Assembly (NCBI GenBank): GCA_902535275.1
Contig: CACASS010000005.1
Span: 1 to 40,567 of the forward strand
DNA: 40,567 bases
Source of the DNA: an uncultured Pelagibacteraceae bacterium
Lineage (GTDB): Bacteria; Pseudomonadota; Alphaproteobacteria; Pelagibacterales; Pelagibacteraceae
Direction: 5' to 3'
The position numbers and the translations under genes were made by a program. This document shows positions 1 to 11,478 of the stretch, piece after piece (the stretch's first letter is position 1; every line of letters begins with the position of its first letter). The notes under the pieces are model-generated. The model did not search any database. It saw only the letters and a list, made by a program, of their open reading frames with translations, and was not told where the DNA came from.

Positions 1-1243
1 AGAAATAGTTCAGGCTGATGAGCCAATAGTTGAACTGGAAACTGATAAAGTAAATTTAGAAGTTCCTTCCCCTATTAGTGGGACATTATCAGAAATTAGT
101 TTTAGAGATGGAGATACAGTTGAAGTCGGAGCTGTTTTGGGCTCAATTTCTGAGGGAAATGTTGATATCAAAAAAGCACCTGAAAGCAAAAAACAACTTG
201 AGGATAAAGAAGAGAAAGAATTTATAGATCAGAAAAGCAATGTAATTAATTTAGATATAGAAAAAAAACCTCAAAATAAGCTAGAAGAACCATTATTATT
301 AACTGAAGATAATACAATGGAGCTATTAGAAGAAGAGCCCTTACTTTTAACTGAGGAAGTAGAAACAGAGGAAAACTCACAACAGCCAATTGTTCTTTCT
401 CCTGCAGTTAGAAAAATGGTTGCAGAAAAAAATATCAACCTAGAAAATGTAAAGGGAACAGGAAAAGCAGGAAGAATTTTAAAAGGTGATTTAATAACCA
501 TGATGGGAGCCAACCCACAACCCAATCAGAGAAGAATTCAATATGGTGAAGAAGAAAGAATTAAAATGACACGTTTAAGGCAAACGATTGCAAAAAGATT
601 AAAACAAGCTCAAGAAAATGCAGCAATGTTAACTACTTTTAACGAGGTAGATATGTCTGGGATTATGGCAATGAGAAAAGATAATCAAGAAGATTTCAAA
701 AGCAGATACGGAATAAAGCTAGGTCTCATGTCTTTTTTTGTTAAAGCCTCTGTCGTTGGACTAAAATTATTTCCAGCAATTAACGCTGAGATAGAAGATC
801 AAGACATAATTTATAAGAATTATTATAATATTAGTTTTGCTGTTGGAACTGAAAAAGGTTTAGTAGTTCCAGTGCTTAGAAATGCAGATGAGATGTCATT
901 TGCTGAAATAGAAAAAGAAATTAAAAAATTATCTGAAAAAGCAAACACAGGTAGTTTAACAATTGAGGACTTACAAGGAGGTACATTTACAATTAGCAAT
1001 GGAGGTGTATACGGTTCCATGCTTTCAACACCAATATTAAACCCTCCTCAATCAGGCGTATTAGGTATGCATAATATTGTTGAAAGACCAGTAAATGATA
1101 ATGGTGAGATAAAAATAAAACCAATAATGTACTTAGCTTTGTCTTATGATCACAGAATTATTGATGGAAAGGAATCCGTGTCGTTCTTAAAAACTGTTAA
1201 AGAAAATTTAGAAGACCCTAGAAGATTGTTTTTAAATATCTAA
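1..1243 (+). CDS. sucB: Dihydrolipoyl succinyltransferase (2-oxoglutarate dehydrogenase E2), 5' partial
   Basis: E2 core of a 2-oxoacid dehydrogenase complex, which moves the acyl group from lipoyl-lysine to CoA. The frame is open from the left edge, so the start lies outside the window; the ATG at 137 is internal. The first visible codons are the end of a lipoyl domain with the lipoylation motif ETDKV near 38-52. An acidic linker follows, then a peripheral-subunit-binding domain ([20 protein letters not shown] onward, near 398-500), then the acyltransferase domain ending in the catalytic DHRIIDG motif (about 1150-1170). The single lipoyl domain and the adjacent lpdA fit SucB; sucA should lie upstream. 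A branched-chain or pyruvate E2 is less likely but cannot be excluded without the missing part. The stop overlaps the lpdA start by one base. The linker contains a duplicated EEPLLLTE segment. Confidence 0.9.
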   Translation, partial: EIVQADEPIVELETDKVNLEVPSPISGTLSEISFRDGDTVEVGAVLGSISEGNVDIKKAPESKKQLEDKEEKEFIDQKSNVINLDIEKKPQNKLEEPLLLTEDNTMELLEEEPLLLTEEVETEENSQQPIVLSPAVRKMVAEKNINLENVKGTGKAGRILKGDLITMMGANPQPNQRRIQYGEEERIKMTRLRQTIAKRLKQAQENAAMLTTFNEVDMSGIMAMRKDNQEDFKSRYGIKLGLMSFFVKASVVGLKLFPAINAEIEDQDIIYKNYYNISFAVGTEKGLVVPVLRNADEMSFAEIEKEIKKLSEKANTGSLTIEDLQGGTFTISNGGVYGSMLSTPILNPPQSGVLGMHNIVERPVNDNGEIKIKPIMYLALSYDHRIIDGKESVSFLKTVKENLEDPRRLFLNI

Positions 1244-2637
1244 TGGTTGAAAAATTTGATGTTACTGTAATTGGAGGAGGTCCTGCAGGATATGTTTGTG
1301 CGATTAGATTATCACAATTAGGATTAAAAACTGCATGTGTAGAGTCCAGAGGATCTTTGGGAGGCACTTGTCTTAATATAGGATGTATTCCATCTAAAAG
1401 CCTATTAAATATGTCAGAAAGTTTTCATAGAGCTAAAAACTTCTCTGATATTGGAATCGAAACGGGGGAAATTAAGCTTAATCTGAAAAAAATGATGAGC
1501 AATAAAGATAGTTCAGTTTCAACACTTACAAAAGGAGTGGAGTTTTTATTTAAAAAAAATAAAGTTACTTACATTAAAGGAGTGGGATCTTTTAATGAAA
1601 AAAATGAAATATTAGTCAAAAATGATAAATCAGAAATAAAAATTAAAACTGATAAAACTATAATAAGCACTGGATCGGAGCCTTTATCCCTTCCAGGAAT
1701 AGATTTTGACGAAAAAAAAATTCTTTCATCAACAGGAGCTCTTAATATTTCAAAACTTCCAAAAAAAATGGTTGTTGTTGGGGGCGGGTATATTGGCTTG
1801 GAGATGGGTTCTGTATGGTCAAGACTAGGAACTGAGGTTTATGTTATAGAATATTTAGACCACATAACACCAGGACTTGATAAAGAAATTTCAAATGAAT
1901 TTATGAAAATATTAAAAAAACAAAATATTAAATTTGAATTAAATACTAAAGTTGAAAAAATTTCTAAAAATGACCAAGGAGTAATAATAGAAACCTCTAA
2001 TAAAGAAGCAAAAAACAAAATTGAAGCTGATGTAGTTTTAATTTCTGTTGGAAGAAAACCTTACACTGATAAATTAAATTTAGAAAAAATTGGAGTAAAT
2101 CTCGATAAAAAAGGAAAAATTACAGTTAATAAAAATTTTGAGACTAATGTTAAAAATGTTTATGCAATAGGAGATGTAATAGATGGTCCAATGTTAGCTC
2201 ATAAAGCTGAGGAGGAAGGAATAGCAGTAGCAGAGTTAATTGCTGGACAGTCTGGTCATGTAAATTATGATATTATACCTGGAGTAATTTATACTTCACC
2301 TGAGGTAGCCTATGTTGGTAAAAACGAGGAAGAATTAAAAGAGAAAAAAGTAAACTACAAAGTAGGTAAATTTCCGTTTATAGCGAATTCAAGAGCTAAA
2401 GCAATAAATGAGCCAGAGGGATTCGTCAAAATATTAGCTGAAAGTACAACAGATAGAGTATTGGGAGTACATATAATCGGACCTCATGCTGGAGAAATGA
2501 TTGCAGAAATGTCCATAGCAATGGAATTTGGTGCTAGTTCTGAAGATATCGCAAGAACATGTCATGCTCATCCTACTTTTTCAGAAGCGATAAAAGAAGC
2601 TGCTTTATCTGTAGATAAAAGACAAATTCACTCTTAG
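1243..2637 (+). CDS. lpdA: Dihydrolipoyl dehydrogenase (E3)
   Basis: Flavoprotein that reoxidises dihydrolipoyl groups of 2-oxoacid dehydrogenase complexes and passes electrons to NAD+. The 464 residues are full length for the family. Visible are the FAD-binding GGGPAG at residues 11-16, the redox-active disulfide motif GGTCLNIGCIPSK (Cys43 and Cys48), the NAD-binding VVVGGGYIGLEMG near 176-188, a second FAD motif YAIGDV, and the C-terminal catalytic pair in HAHPTFSE (His443, Glu448). It shares one base with the sucB stop (TAATG), so the two are translationally coupled and E2 and E3 should be made together. The nearby E2 suggests it serves the 2-oxoglutarate complex; it may also serve other complexes. 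Confidence 0.96.
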   Translation: MVEKFDVTVIGGGPAGYVCAIRLSQLGLKTACVESRGSLGGTCLNIGCIPSKSLLNMSESFHRAKNFSDIGIETGEIKLNLKKMMSNKDSSVSTLTKGVEFLFKKNKVTYIKGVGSFNEKNEILVKNDKSEIKIKTDKTIISTGSEPLSLPGIDFDEKKILSSTGALNISKLPKKMVVVGGGYIGLEMGSVWSRLGTEVYVIEYLDHITPGLDKEISNEFMKILKKQNIKFELNTKVEKISKNDQGVIIETSNKEAKNKIEADVVLISVGRKPYTDKLNLEKIGVNLDKKGKITVNKNFETNVKNVYAIGDVIDGPMLAHKAEEEGIAVAELIAGQSGHVNYDIIPGVIYTSPEVAYVGKNEEELKEKKVNYKVGKFPFIANSRAKAINEPEGFVKILAESTTDRVLGVHIIGPHAGEMIAEMSIAMEFGASSEDIARTCHAHPTFSEAIKEAALSVDKRQIHS

Positions 2638-2656
2638 TATATTTCATAATTTATTT

Positions 2657-4612
2657 ATGAAATATCCTGTCCTAATACCCAATATATTCAACTTCCCTTT
2701 TACATATGAAAGTGACTTAGATCTTAAAGTTGGAGATTATGTTTGTGTTCCCTTTGGAAAATCAAAAATAACAGGAGTTGTATGGAATGAATTTGAAGAA
2801 AAAAATAACAAAAATTTTCAGATAAAAAAAATTCTTAGAAAAATAGAAATTGAACCACTTAAAAAAGAAATTATAACCTTTTTGAATTGGTTTTCTGAAT
2901 ACAACTTAGTGCCAAAAGGAATGTGTTTAAAACTACATTTACTTAGTGGAGAAGCAATCACTAATTATGAAGATGAAAATTATCTATCCTATAATAAACA
3001 AAAGTTTGTAAATAAGTTTACCCTGTCTTCAGATCAAAGAGAAATATTTGAGGAAATGTCAAAAAAAAATAATAAATTTAGGGTCCATCTTTTACAAGGG
3101 ACTACAGGTTCAGGAAAAACAATTGTTTATTTTAAACATATAAAACAATTGTTAGAAAAAGGGTATCAAGCAATGATTCTACTACCTGAAATTGGTTTAA
3201 CTGCAGAATTTGAAAACAAATTTGAAGAATTTTTTGGTTTCAGTGCTGCAGTGTGGCACTCTGGAATAACACCTAAAAAAAAGAAAATAATTTGGAGTGG
3301 AGTATCATCAGGAAAAATTAATGTAATTATCGGAGCTCGCTCTTCATTATTTTTACCATTTAAAAATCTTGGAATTATAGTTGTAGACGAAGAGCACGAT
3401 CAATCATTCAAGCAAGACGAAGGAGTAATTTACAATGCAAGAGACATGGCAATTGCTAGAGCTAATTTTGAAAATATCCCTATCAATCTTGTTACTGCTG
3501 TGCCCTCAATAGAAACATATGCAAATATTAAGAAAAAGAAATACTCTGTATCACGTTTAACAAAAAGATATAAAGATGCAAATTTACCTTCATATAAAAT
3601 AATAGACTTAAACAAAAATAAGTTGGATAAACAATCATGGATTGCTAATAAAACTTTAGAAAAGGTAAATAATCACTTAAAAAAAAATGACCAAGTATTA
3701 TTTTTTATTAATAGAAGAGGTTTTGCTCCATATGCTCTTTGTAAGAAATGTTTAAATGTTTATTCCTGTCCAAATTGTTCAATAAATTTAGTTTATCACA
3801 AACATAAAAATAAATTACTTTGTCATTATTGTGGTTTTCAATCTCAGTTAAGCAGGAATTGTAAGAAAGGTGAAGTATGTGATTTTGTTTTTAGTGGCCC
3901 TGGAGTAGAGAGAATTTCTGAAGAGGTTAAACTCAAATTCCCAAATAAAAGAATATCAATTTTTTCAAGTGATACCATAAATAAAAAATCTTCTAAAAAA
4001 AAATTAGAAGATATAATTAAAGGAAAAATTGATATACTTATTGGAACACAACTAATTTCTAAAGGTTTTCATTTTCCAAAATTAAACTGTATTGTTATTT
4101 TAGATATTGATCTTAATTCAAATGGACATGATTTAAGAACTGCGGAAAAAAACTTACAACTCTATCACCAATTATCTGGACGGGCTGGTAGAACTGGTAA
4201 ACCAGCTACAGTATATTTTCAAACATACAACTCAAACCAAAGTATTATAAATCAAATAACAAATCCTGATCCTTTTATTTTTTTAGAAAATGAATTGAAA
4301 TTAAGAGAGAAAAATAATCTACCACCTTATGAAAGATTTGTTTCATTAATACTCACCTCTTCAAATGAAAGAAGTTTAGAAAAAGAATCAATGCACATAA
4401 AAAAAATGTTATCAGAATCCTTAAACGACAAAATTTTGGGACCTGTTAATGCACCTATATATCGGGTTAGACGAAAGTATAGGCAGAGACTTTTGATAAG
4501 ATCTAAAAAGGGTTCTAATATTCAAAAAAGATTGAGTGAAATCTTAATTACATACAAATTACCTAAAGAAATAAAACTAACAGTTGATGTTGACCCAATA
4601 ACCTTTAATTAA
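2657..4612 (+). CDS. priA: Primosomal protein N' (replication restart helicase PriA)
   Basis: 3'-to-5' superfamily 2 helicase that recognises abandoned replication forks and reloads the replisome. Visible are an N-terminal DNA-binding region, Walker A GTTGSGKT at residues 148-155, Walker B DEEH at 244-247, and a cysteine-rich zinc region with CKKC, CPNC, CHYC and a last Cys pair (about residues 355-405). Helicase motifs V and VI follow (LIGTQLISKGFHFP and QLSGRAGRTGK). At 651 residues it is shorter than the roughly 730-residue E. coli protein, mainly through a compact N-terminal part. It lies 19 bases after lpdA with no clear promoter between. The ATP synthase operon starts 99 bases later. 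The assignment is secure from motif order and the PriA-type zinc insertion. Confidence 0.95.
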   Translation: MKYPVLIPNIFNFPFTYESDLDLKVGDYVCVPFGKSKITGVVWNEFEEKNNKNFQIKKILRKIEIEPLKKEIITFLNWFSEYNLVPKGMCLKLHLLSGEAITNYEDENYLSYNKQKFVNKFTLSSDQREIFEEMSKKNNKFRVHLLQGTTGSGKTIVYFKHIKQLLEKGYQAMILLPEIGLTAEFENKFEEFFGFSAAVWHSGITPKKKKIIWSGVSSGKINVIIGARSSLFLPFKNLGIIVVDEEHDQSFKQDEGVIYNARDMAIARANFENIPINLVTAVPSIETYANIKKKKYSVSRLTKRYKDANLPSYKIIDLNKNKLDKQSWIANKTLEKVNNHLKKNDQVLFFINRRGFAPYALCKKCLNVYSCPNCSINLVYHKHKNKLLCHYCGFQSQLSRNCKKGEVCDFVFSGPGVERISEEVKLKFPNKRISIFSSDTINKKSSKKKLEDIIKGKIDILIGTQLISKGFHFPKLNCIVILDIDLNSNGHDLRTAEKNLQLYHQLSGRAGRTGKPATVYFQTYNSNQSIINQITNPDPFIFLENELKLREKNNLPPYERFVSLILTSSNERSLEKESMHIKKMLSESLNDKILGPVNAPIYRVRRKYRQRLLIRSKKGSNIQKRLSEILITYKLPKEIKLTVDVDPITFN

Positions 4613-4640
4613 TTGACAAATTTTGCACTATTTAGTCAAT
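4613..4640 (+). promoter_or_regulatory. Candidate promoter/operator of the atpHAGDC operon
   Basis: The 99-base gap between priA and atpH begins with a perfect -35 hexamer TTGACA (4613-4618), directly after the priA stop. Sixteen bases on is a weak -10-like GTCAAT. The two form a 6-bp inverted repeat, ATTGAC (4612-4617) and GTCAAT (4635-4640). The -10 match is poor, so this could be an operator or a chance repeat. No terminator is visible after priA. Confidence 0.35.
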
Positions 4641-4711
4641 CTGTTACTTGAAGACACCAAACTCATATGCTACTTAATCCAAAAAAAATCTTCTAAAATA
4701 AAGAGTTAAAA

Positions 4712-5269
4712 TTGAGCAAAAATAACAGTTTTTCAGCAACTACAGCAAGCAGGTATTCTTTAGCACTATATGAACTAGCTAATGAAAATAATTCAATAGA
4801 TGAGGTTGAAAAACAATCAATATCTTTTTTAAGATTAATAGATGAAAGCAAAGATTTTAGTTCATTAATAAAAGATCCAACTAACTCTGTAAATGAACTT
4901 CAGGATGTAATTAACAAAATTGCCGAAAATTATAAATTAAACTCTTTAATGTCAAAATTTTTAGGTTTTCTAATATCTAAAAGAAGATTTTTTTATGTAA
5001 GAACAATTCTTCAAGATTTTATAGATACTTGTTCGAAAAAAAGAGGAGAAGTAAAAGCTGAACTAATTTCCTCTAAAGAATTATCAGGAGAACAAGTAAA
5101 TAAAATAAAAGACGAACTATCTCAAAATTTTAATGCAAAAATAAAATTAGACTATAAATATGACAAAAGTTTAATTGGAGGTTTAGTAATACAAGTTGGC
5201 AGTATTATGGTAGACACCTCTATTAAAAATAAATTACAACAAATTGAAAATACAATGATAGAGGCTTAA
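4712..5269 (+). CDS. atpH: F1F0 ATP synthase delta subunit
   Basis: Peripheral-stalk subunit (OSCP homologue) that attaches the F1 head to the F0 b subunits at the membrane. The 185 residues have the usual length. The N-terminal helical domain has the family pattern ASRYSLALYELA, and the C-terminal part has the typical stretch around SLIGGLVIQVGSIMVDTSIKNKL. The start is a TTG at 4712; it is chosen because the family N-terminus begins here and no in-frame ATG fits. It is the first gene of atpH-atpA-atpG-atpD-atpC. The absence of atpB/E/F is normal for Alphaproteobacteria, where F0 genes form a separate operon. The stop TAA shares its last A with the region just before the atpA ATG, so the genes are contiguous. 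Confidence 0.93.
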   Translation: MSKNNSFSATTASRYSLALYELANENNSIDEVEKQSISFLRLIDESKDFSSLIKDPTNSVNELQDVINKIAENYKLNSLMSKFLGFLISKRRFFYVRTILQDFIDTCSKKRGEVKAELISSKELSGEQVNKIKDELSQNFNAKIKLDYKYDKSLIGGLVIQVGSIMVDTSIKNKLQQIENTMIEA

Positions 5270-6805
5270 ATGGAAATAAATCCTTCAGAAGTAACACAAA
5301 TATTAAAAGAACAAATTAAAAAGTTTGGAGATAAAGCTGAGGTTACAGAGGTTGGTCAAGTTTTATCAGTGGGTGATGGTATAGCAAGAATATATGGATT
5401 AGATAATGTTCAAGCTGGAGAAATGGTAGAATTTTCTGACGGCTCGAAAGGAATGGCATTAAACTTAGAGAGTGAAAATGTTGGTGTTGTAATTTTTGGT
5501 GATGATAAAGCAGTTAAAGAAGGGGATACTGTAAAAAGAACTGGTGCGATTGTTGATACACCAGTTGGGAAAGAATTGCTTGGTAGAGTAGTTGATGGTT
5601 TAGGAAACCCAATTGATGGAAAAGGTGCATTAGACAAAAGTTTAAAAAGAAGTAGGGTTGAGGTTAAAGCTCCTGGCATAATTCCACGTAAATCTGTAAG
5701 TGAACCAATGCAGACTGGCCTTAAATCAATTGATAGTCTAGTTCCAATTGGAAGAGGACAAAGAGAATTAATTATTGGTGATAGACAAACAGGTAAAACA
5801 GCAGTCGCAATTGATGCTATCATAAACCAGAAAAAAATTAACGAGTCAGGTGACGAGAAGAAAAAATTATATTGTATTTATGTGGCCGTAGGCCAAAAGA
5901 GATCTACCGTTAGACAGATTGAAAAAACACTAGAAGAAGCTGGTGCAATGGAGTACACAACAATAGTTGCAGCAACTGCATCTGATGCAGCACCTTTGCA
6001 GTTTTTAGCCCCTTATACTGGATGTACTATGGGTGAGTATTTTAGAGATAATGGGATGCATGCCTTGATTATATATGATGACTTATCAAAACAAGCTGTT
6101 GCATATAGACAAATGTCACTTTTATTAAGAAGACCTCCTGGAAGAGAAGCATATCCCGGAGATGTGTTTTACTTACATAGTAGATTACTTGAAAGAGCTG
6201 CAAAATTAAGTGATGAGCATGGTGGAGGATCATTAACCGCTCTTCCAATAATCGAAACCCAAGGTGGCGATGTCTCTGCATTTATACCAACAAATGTTAT
6301 TTCAATTACTGATGGTCAAATATTTCTTGAAACCGAACTTTTTAACCAAGGTATAAGACCTGCCATAAATGTTGGATTATCCGTATCAAGAGTTGGATCA
6401 TCTGCTCAAACCAAAGCGATGAAGAAAGTTTCAGGGTCAATGAAATTGGAGCTAGCGCAATATCGTGAAATGGCTGCGTTTGCACAATTTGGTTCAGACC
6501 TCGATGCGTCTACTCAGAAATTGCTTAACAGAGGATCAAAATTAACTGAACTTTTAAAGCAAAATCAATATTCTCCTATGACAGTTGCAGAACAAGTCAT
6601 TTCTGTATTTTGTGGAGTTAGAGGATATCTTGATGATATTGAACAAAAGGATATTTCAAATTTTGAGAGTAAAATTATTGAAAAATGTAAATCTGAAAAG
6701 CCAGATATTATTGAATCAATCACAGTTTCAGGAAAACTTGAAGATGATAAAGAGAAAGAATTGAATGAAATTATTTTACAACTTAAGAAAGATTTTAACT
6801 CATAA
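5270..6805 (+). CDS. atpA: F1F0 ATP synthase alpha subunit
   Basis: Regulatory nucleotide-binding subunit of the alpha3beta3 F1 head. The 511 residues are full length. The P-loop GDRQTGKT lies at residues 170-177, followed by the conserved [42 protein letters not shown] block (about 262-303) and the alpha signature [17 protein letters not shown]. The start ATG lies immediately after the atpH stop with no gap. An antisense open frame at 5410-5823 is only a shadow of this highly conserved gene. Nothing is unusual in the sequence. Confidence 0.98.
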   Translation: MEINPSEVTQILKEQIKKFGDKAEVTEVGQVLSVGDGIARIYGLDNVQAGEMVEFSDGSKGMALNLESENVGVVIFGDDKAVKEGDTVKRTGAIVDTPVGKELLGRVVDGLGNPIDGKGALDKSLKRSRVEVKAPGIIPRKSVSEPMQTGLKSIDSLVPIGRGQRELIIGDRQTGKTAVAIDAIINQKKINESGDEKKKLYCIYVAVGQKRSTVRQIEKTLEEAGAMEYTTIVAATASDAAPLQFLAPYTGCTMGEYFRDNGMHALIIYDDLSKQAVAYRQMSLLLRRPPGREAYPGDVFYLHSRLLERAAKLSDEHGGGSLTALPIIETQGGDVSAFIPTNVISITDGQIFLETELFNQGIRPAINVGLSVSRVGSSAQTKAMKKVSGSMKLELAQYREMAAFAQFGSDLDASTQKLLNRGSKLTELLKQNQYSPMTVAEQVISVFCGVRGYLDDIEQKDISNFESKIIEKCKSEKPDIIESITVSGKLEDDKEKELNEIILQLKKDFNS

Positions 6806-6810
6806 AAATA

Positions 6811-9106
<2,296 letters not shown>

Positions 9107-9107
<1 letters not shown>

Positions 9108-9499
9108 TGAGCGAAGAATATTCTGTAGAAATAGTAAACCCTGAAAAATCATTTTTATCAAAAAATGATGTCACCGAGGTAGTTGTCCCTGCATTTGAAG
9201 GTGAGATAGGGATTTTAAAAGATCATATTTCTATTATTTCTTTTTTAAAACCAGGAATAATTAAAATATTTTCAAAGTCTGGCGAGGAAAGTTTTTATGT
9301 AAATGACGGAATAATTGAATTTAAAGATAATAATCTTTCTATACTTACAAGTCTTATTTTAAATTTAAAAGACATTGATAAAGAAAAAATTTCAGAAATT
9401 CAGAAATCTGCTGAGGAAGAACTTAATAAATCTGATATAAATGATCAGGAAAAATATTTGCTTGATCAAAAATTTGAAGTATTAAAATCAATTAACTAA
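9107..9499 (+). CDS. atpC: F1F0 ATP synthase epsilon subunit
   Basis: Small rotor subunit that couples F1 to the c-ring and can inhibit ATP hydrolysis. At 130 residues it is near the usual length. The N-terminal beta-sandwich has the family pattern VEIVNPEKSFLSKNDVTEVV followed by FEGEIGILKDHI. The C-terminal part is charged and predicted helical. It is the last gene of the operon. Its last 12 bases overlap the 3' end of the convergent rppH, leaving no room for a terminator between them. Confidence 0.92.
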
Positions 9500-9967
9500 A
9501 ATTTTTTTTACTTCTTCTTGAATTTTTTCGTATACATGTAGTTTAAATTCTACCACAAGTTCAGTAATTTTATCTGGATCTACCCATCTCCATTCAAGAA
9601 ATTCTGGATGTTTTGTATTAATATTAATTTCTTTTTCTTCACCATTAAATCTCATTATATACCATTGTTGTTTTTGACCTTTAAATTTACCTTTCCAAAT
9701 AATTCCTAATAATTCATTTGGTAAGTGGTAGGTAAGTAGGCCATCAATTTTTTTAATTAACCTTACTGATTTAATACTAGTTTCTTCTTTTAATTCTCTA
9801 ATTGCAGCCTCATAAAAGTCTTCACCCTTATCAACCCCACCTTGTGGCATTTGCCAAAAGTTTTTTTTATTATCTATTCTTTTTGCAACAAAAATTTTAT
9901 TTTCTTTATTTAAAACAACTATCCCAACACCACTTCTAAGTGGTAAATTTTTATATTTCTCTTTCAT
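9488..9967 (-). CDS. rppH: RNA pyrophosphohydrolase (Nudix hydrolase)
   Basis: Nudix enzyme of the RppH/NudH type, which removes pyrophosphate from the 5' end of mRNAs and so triggers RNase E-dependent decay; some relatives act on dinucleoside polyphosphates. The 159 residues match the family. The Nudix box runs from GGVDKGEDFYEAAIREL to KEETSI, preceded by the RppH-type WQMPQGGVD. It is the last gene of the minus-strand operon that begins at rplU, one base after ctpA. Its 3' end overlaps atpC by 12 bases in the convergent direction. Its place beside ctpA and the atp operon is commonly conserved in Alphaproteobacteria. Confidence 0.93.
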   Translation of the reverse strand: MKEKYKNLPLRSGVGIVVLNKENKIFVAKRIDNKKNFWQMPQGGVDKGEDFYEAAIRELKEETSIKSVRLIKKIDGLLTYHLPNELLGIIWKGKFKGQKQQWYIMRFNGEEKEININTKHPEFLEWRWVDPDKITELVVEFKLHVYEKIQEEVKKILVN

Positions 9968-9968
9968 T

Positions 9969-11114
9969 TTAGCCGTTTAAAAGCTCTAGAGCGAATTGAA
10001 GTTGATTGTCTGTATCAGTATTAAACCTAAAGTCATCAGATCCTTCAGCTACCTCAATATCAGGCGAGACACCTATTTCTGATATAGATTTTCCTGATGG
10101 AAGATAATATTTAGATACAGTCAATCTTATTGCACCTTTATTTTTGAGAGGAATGATTGATTGTACAGAGCCTTTACCATAGCTATTTTCTCCAATTATT
10201 ATTGCTCTTTTGTGATCCTTTAGCGCCCCTGCCACAATTTCAGATGCAGATGCTGAACCATAATTTATTAGTACAACAATTGTATCTCCATCTAATATAT
10301 CACCTTTTCTTGCAAAGAATTTTCTACTTTCATATTTTCTTTTACTTTTTGTTGAAACAATTTCTCCACTATCTATAAAAAAATCTGTAATTTTAATTGC
10401 CTGAGAAAGTAGTCCACCAGGATTATTTCTTAAATCTAAAATATAATTTTTAACATTTTCATTTTTTTTAAACTCTTTAATTTTGTCTCTAATTTGACCA
10501 CTACTGTTTTCATTAAAAGAAGTAAGTCTTAAGTAACCAGTTTGATTACCTAATATCTCAGATTTTACTGATGAAACTTTAATTTTTTCTCTAGTAATAT
10601 TAAAAACTAATGCCTTTCGTTCACCCCTTCTTCTAACTGTTATTTCAATATCTGATCCAACAGGACCCCTCATTATATCAACTGCTTCACTTAAAGATTT
10701 ACCTTGAACCTGAATATCATTAATTCTTACTATATAATCGCCAGCTTTAACTCCTGCTTCAGCCGCAGGTGAATCGTCCATAGGTGTTATTACCTTTATT
10801 ACCCCAGCTTCCATACTTACTTCAATTCCTAGTCCTCCAAATTCTCCACTCGTTTCTGTTTGCATACTTTGATAAGAGTCTGGTGACATATAAGCAGAAT
10901 AAGGATCTAAGGATTGAAGAACACCATTGATTGCAGCATCCATTGCATCACTTTGGTTTACCTCATCAACAAATTCTTTATTAATTTTATCTAAGACTTC
11001 TGAAAAAACATCTATTTTTTTATAAATATCATTCTCTTCTGATACGGCAACAATACTAGTTACAAAAAAATAAATAAATAATGACAAAAAATATGTTTTA
11101 AGTTTTTTCATCAT
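9969..11114 (-). CDS. ctpA: Carboxy-terminal processing protease, S41 family
   Basis: Periplasmic or membrane-anchored serine protease that trims or degrades proteins from their C-terminus. The N-terminus has a signal sequence (MMKKLKTYFLSLFIYFFV onward, about residues 1-25). A PDZ domain follows (about 90-170, with EFGGLGIEV and DSPAAEAGVKAGDYIVRI). The S41 catalytic domain has GSASASE at 286-292, holding the nucleophile Ser, and the catalytic Lys314 in GKGSVQ. The 381 residues are slightly shorter than many family members. The start overlaps the rsfS stop by four bases (ATGA). In many relatives an envC-type M23 peptidase sits just upstream and works with this protease; it is absent here. 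Confidence 0.94.
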   Translation of the reverse strand: MMKKLKTYFLSLFIYFFVTSIVAVSEENDIYKKIDVFSEVLDKINKEFVDEVNQSDAMDAAINGVLQSLDPYSAYMSPDSYQSMQTETSGEFGGLGIEVSMEAGVIKVITPMDDSPAAEAGVKAGDYIVRINDIQVQGKSLSEAVDIMRGPVGSDIEITVRRRGERKALVFNITREKIKVSSVKSEILGNQTGYLRLTSFNENSSGQIRDKIKEFKKNENVKNYILDLRNNPGGLLSQAIKITDFFIDSGEIVSTKSKRKYESRKFFARKGDILDGDTIVVLINYGSASASEIVAGALKDHKRAIIIGENSYGKGSVQSIIPLKNKGAIRLTVSKYYLPSGKSISEIGVSPDIEVAEGSDDFRFNTDTDNQLQFALELLNG

Positions 11115-11461
11115 ATAATTACTTTTTCTTTAGGAATTAATTCAGACCATATTTTTTCTAATTCATAAAATTTTCTTTTTTCAGGATTGAAAATATGAAT
11201 AATAAGATCAATTCCATCTACAAGTTTCCAATCACTACTTTCTCTTCCTTCAATTTTACAATTGCTTACACCATTTTTTTTTAAGTATTCATATACTTGC
11301 TCTGATAAAGCTTGGATATGTCTTGAAGACGTCCCGCTAGCGATTATCATTTGATCCGCTATTGATGATTTTCCATCTAAATCTATTGAAACAATATCTA
11401 GGGCTTTATTTGCATCTAAGAGATTGACCACATCCTTGTGAAGAGAAGAGATTTTGTCCAT
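11111..11461 (-). CDS. rsfS: Ribosomal silencing factor RsfS (YbeB/Iojap)
   Basis: Binds ribosomal protein L14 on the 50S subunit and blocks subunit joining when translation must slow. The 116 residues match the family. Visible signatures are SIADQMIIASGTSSRHIQAL and the downstream EGRESSDWKLVDGIDLIIHI, followed by the RKFYELEKIW tail. It lies 17 bases downstream of nadD and overlaps ctpA by four bases. In most Alphaproteobacteria and Gammaproteobacteria rlmH follows rsfS directly; here ctpA does. Confidence 0.95.
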   Translation of the reverse strand: MDKISSLHKDVVNLLDANKALDIVSIDLDGKSSIADQMIIASGTSSRHIQALSEQVYEYLKKNGVSNCKIEGRESSDWKLVDGIDLIIHIFNPEKRKFYELEKIWSELIPKEKVII

Positions 11462-11478
11462 TAATTATTAAAAGAGTA

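Noticed and set aside
271..525. 84-codon minus-strand frame within sucB
   Set aside because: Ser/Phe-rich mirror of the Glu/Lys-rich linker coding sequence; no independent evidence of a gene.
5410..5823. 137-codon antisense open frame within atpA
   Set aside because: A shadow of a strongly conserved gene with biased codon use; no promoter, ribosome-binding site or recognisable protein.
9500..9530. T-rich run after atpC as a terminator
   Set aside because: The run has no stable GC stem before it and is inside the rppH coding sequence, where it encodes Lys codons on the other strand.
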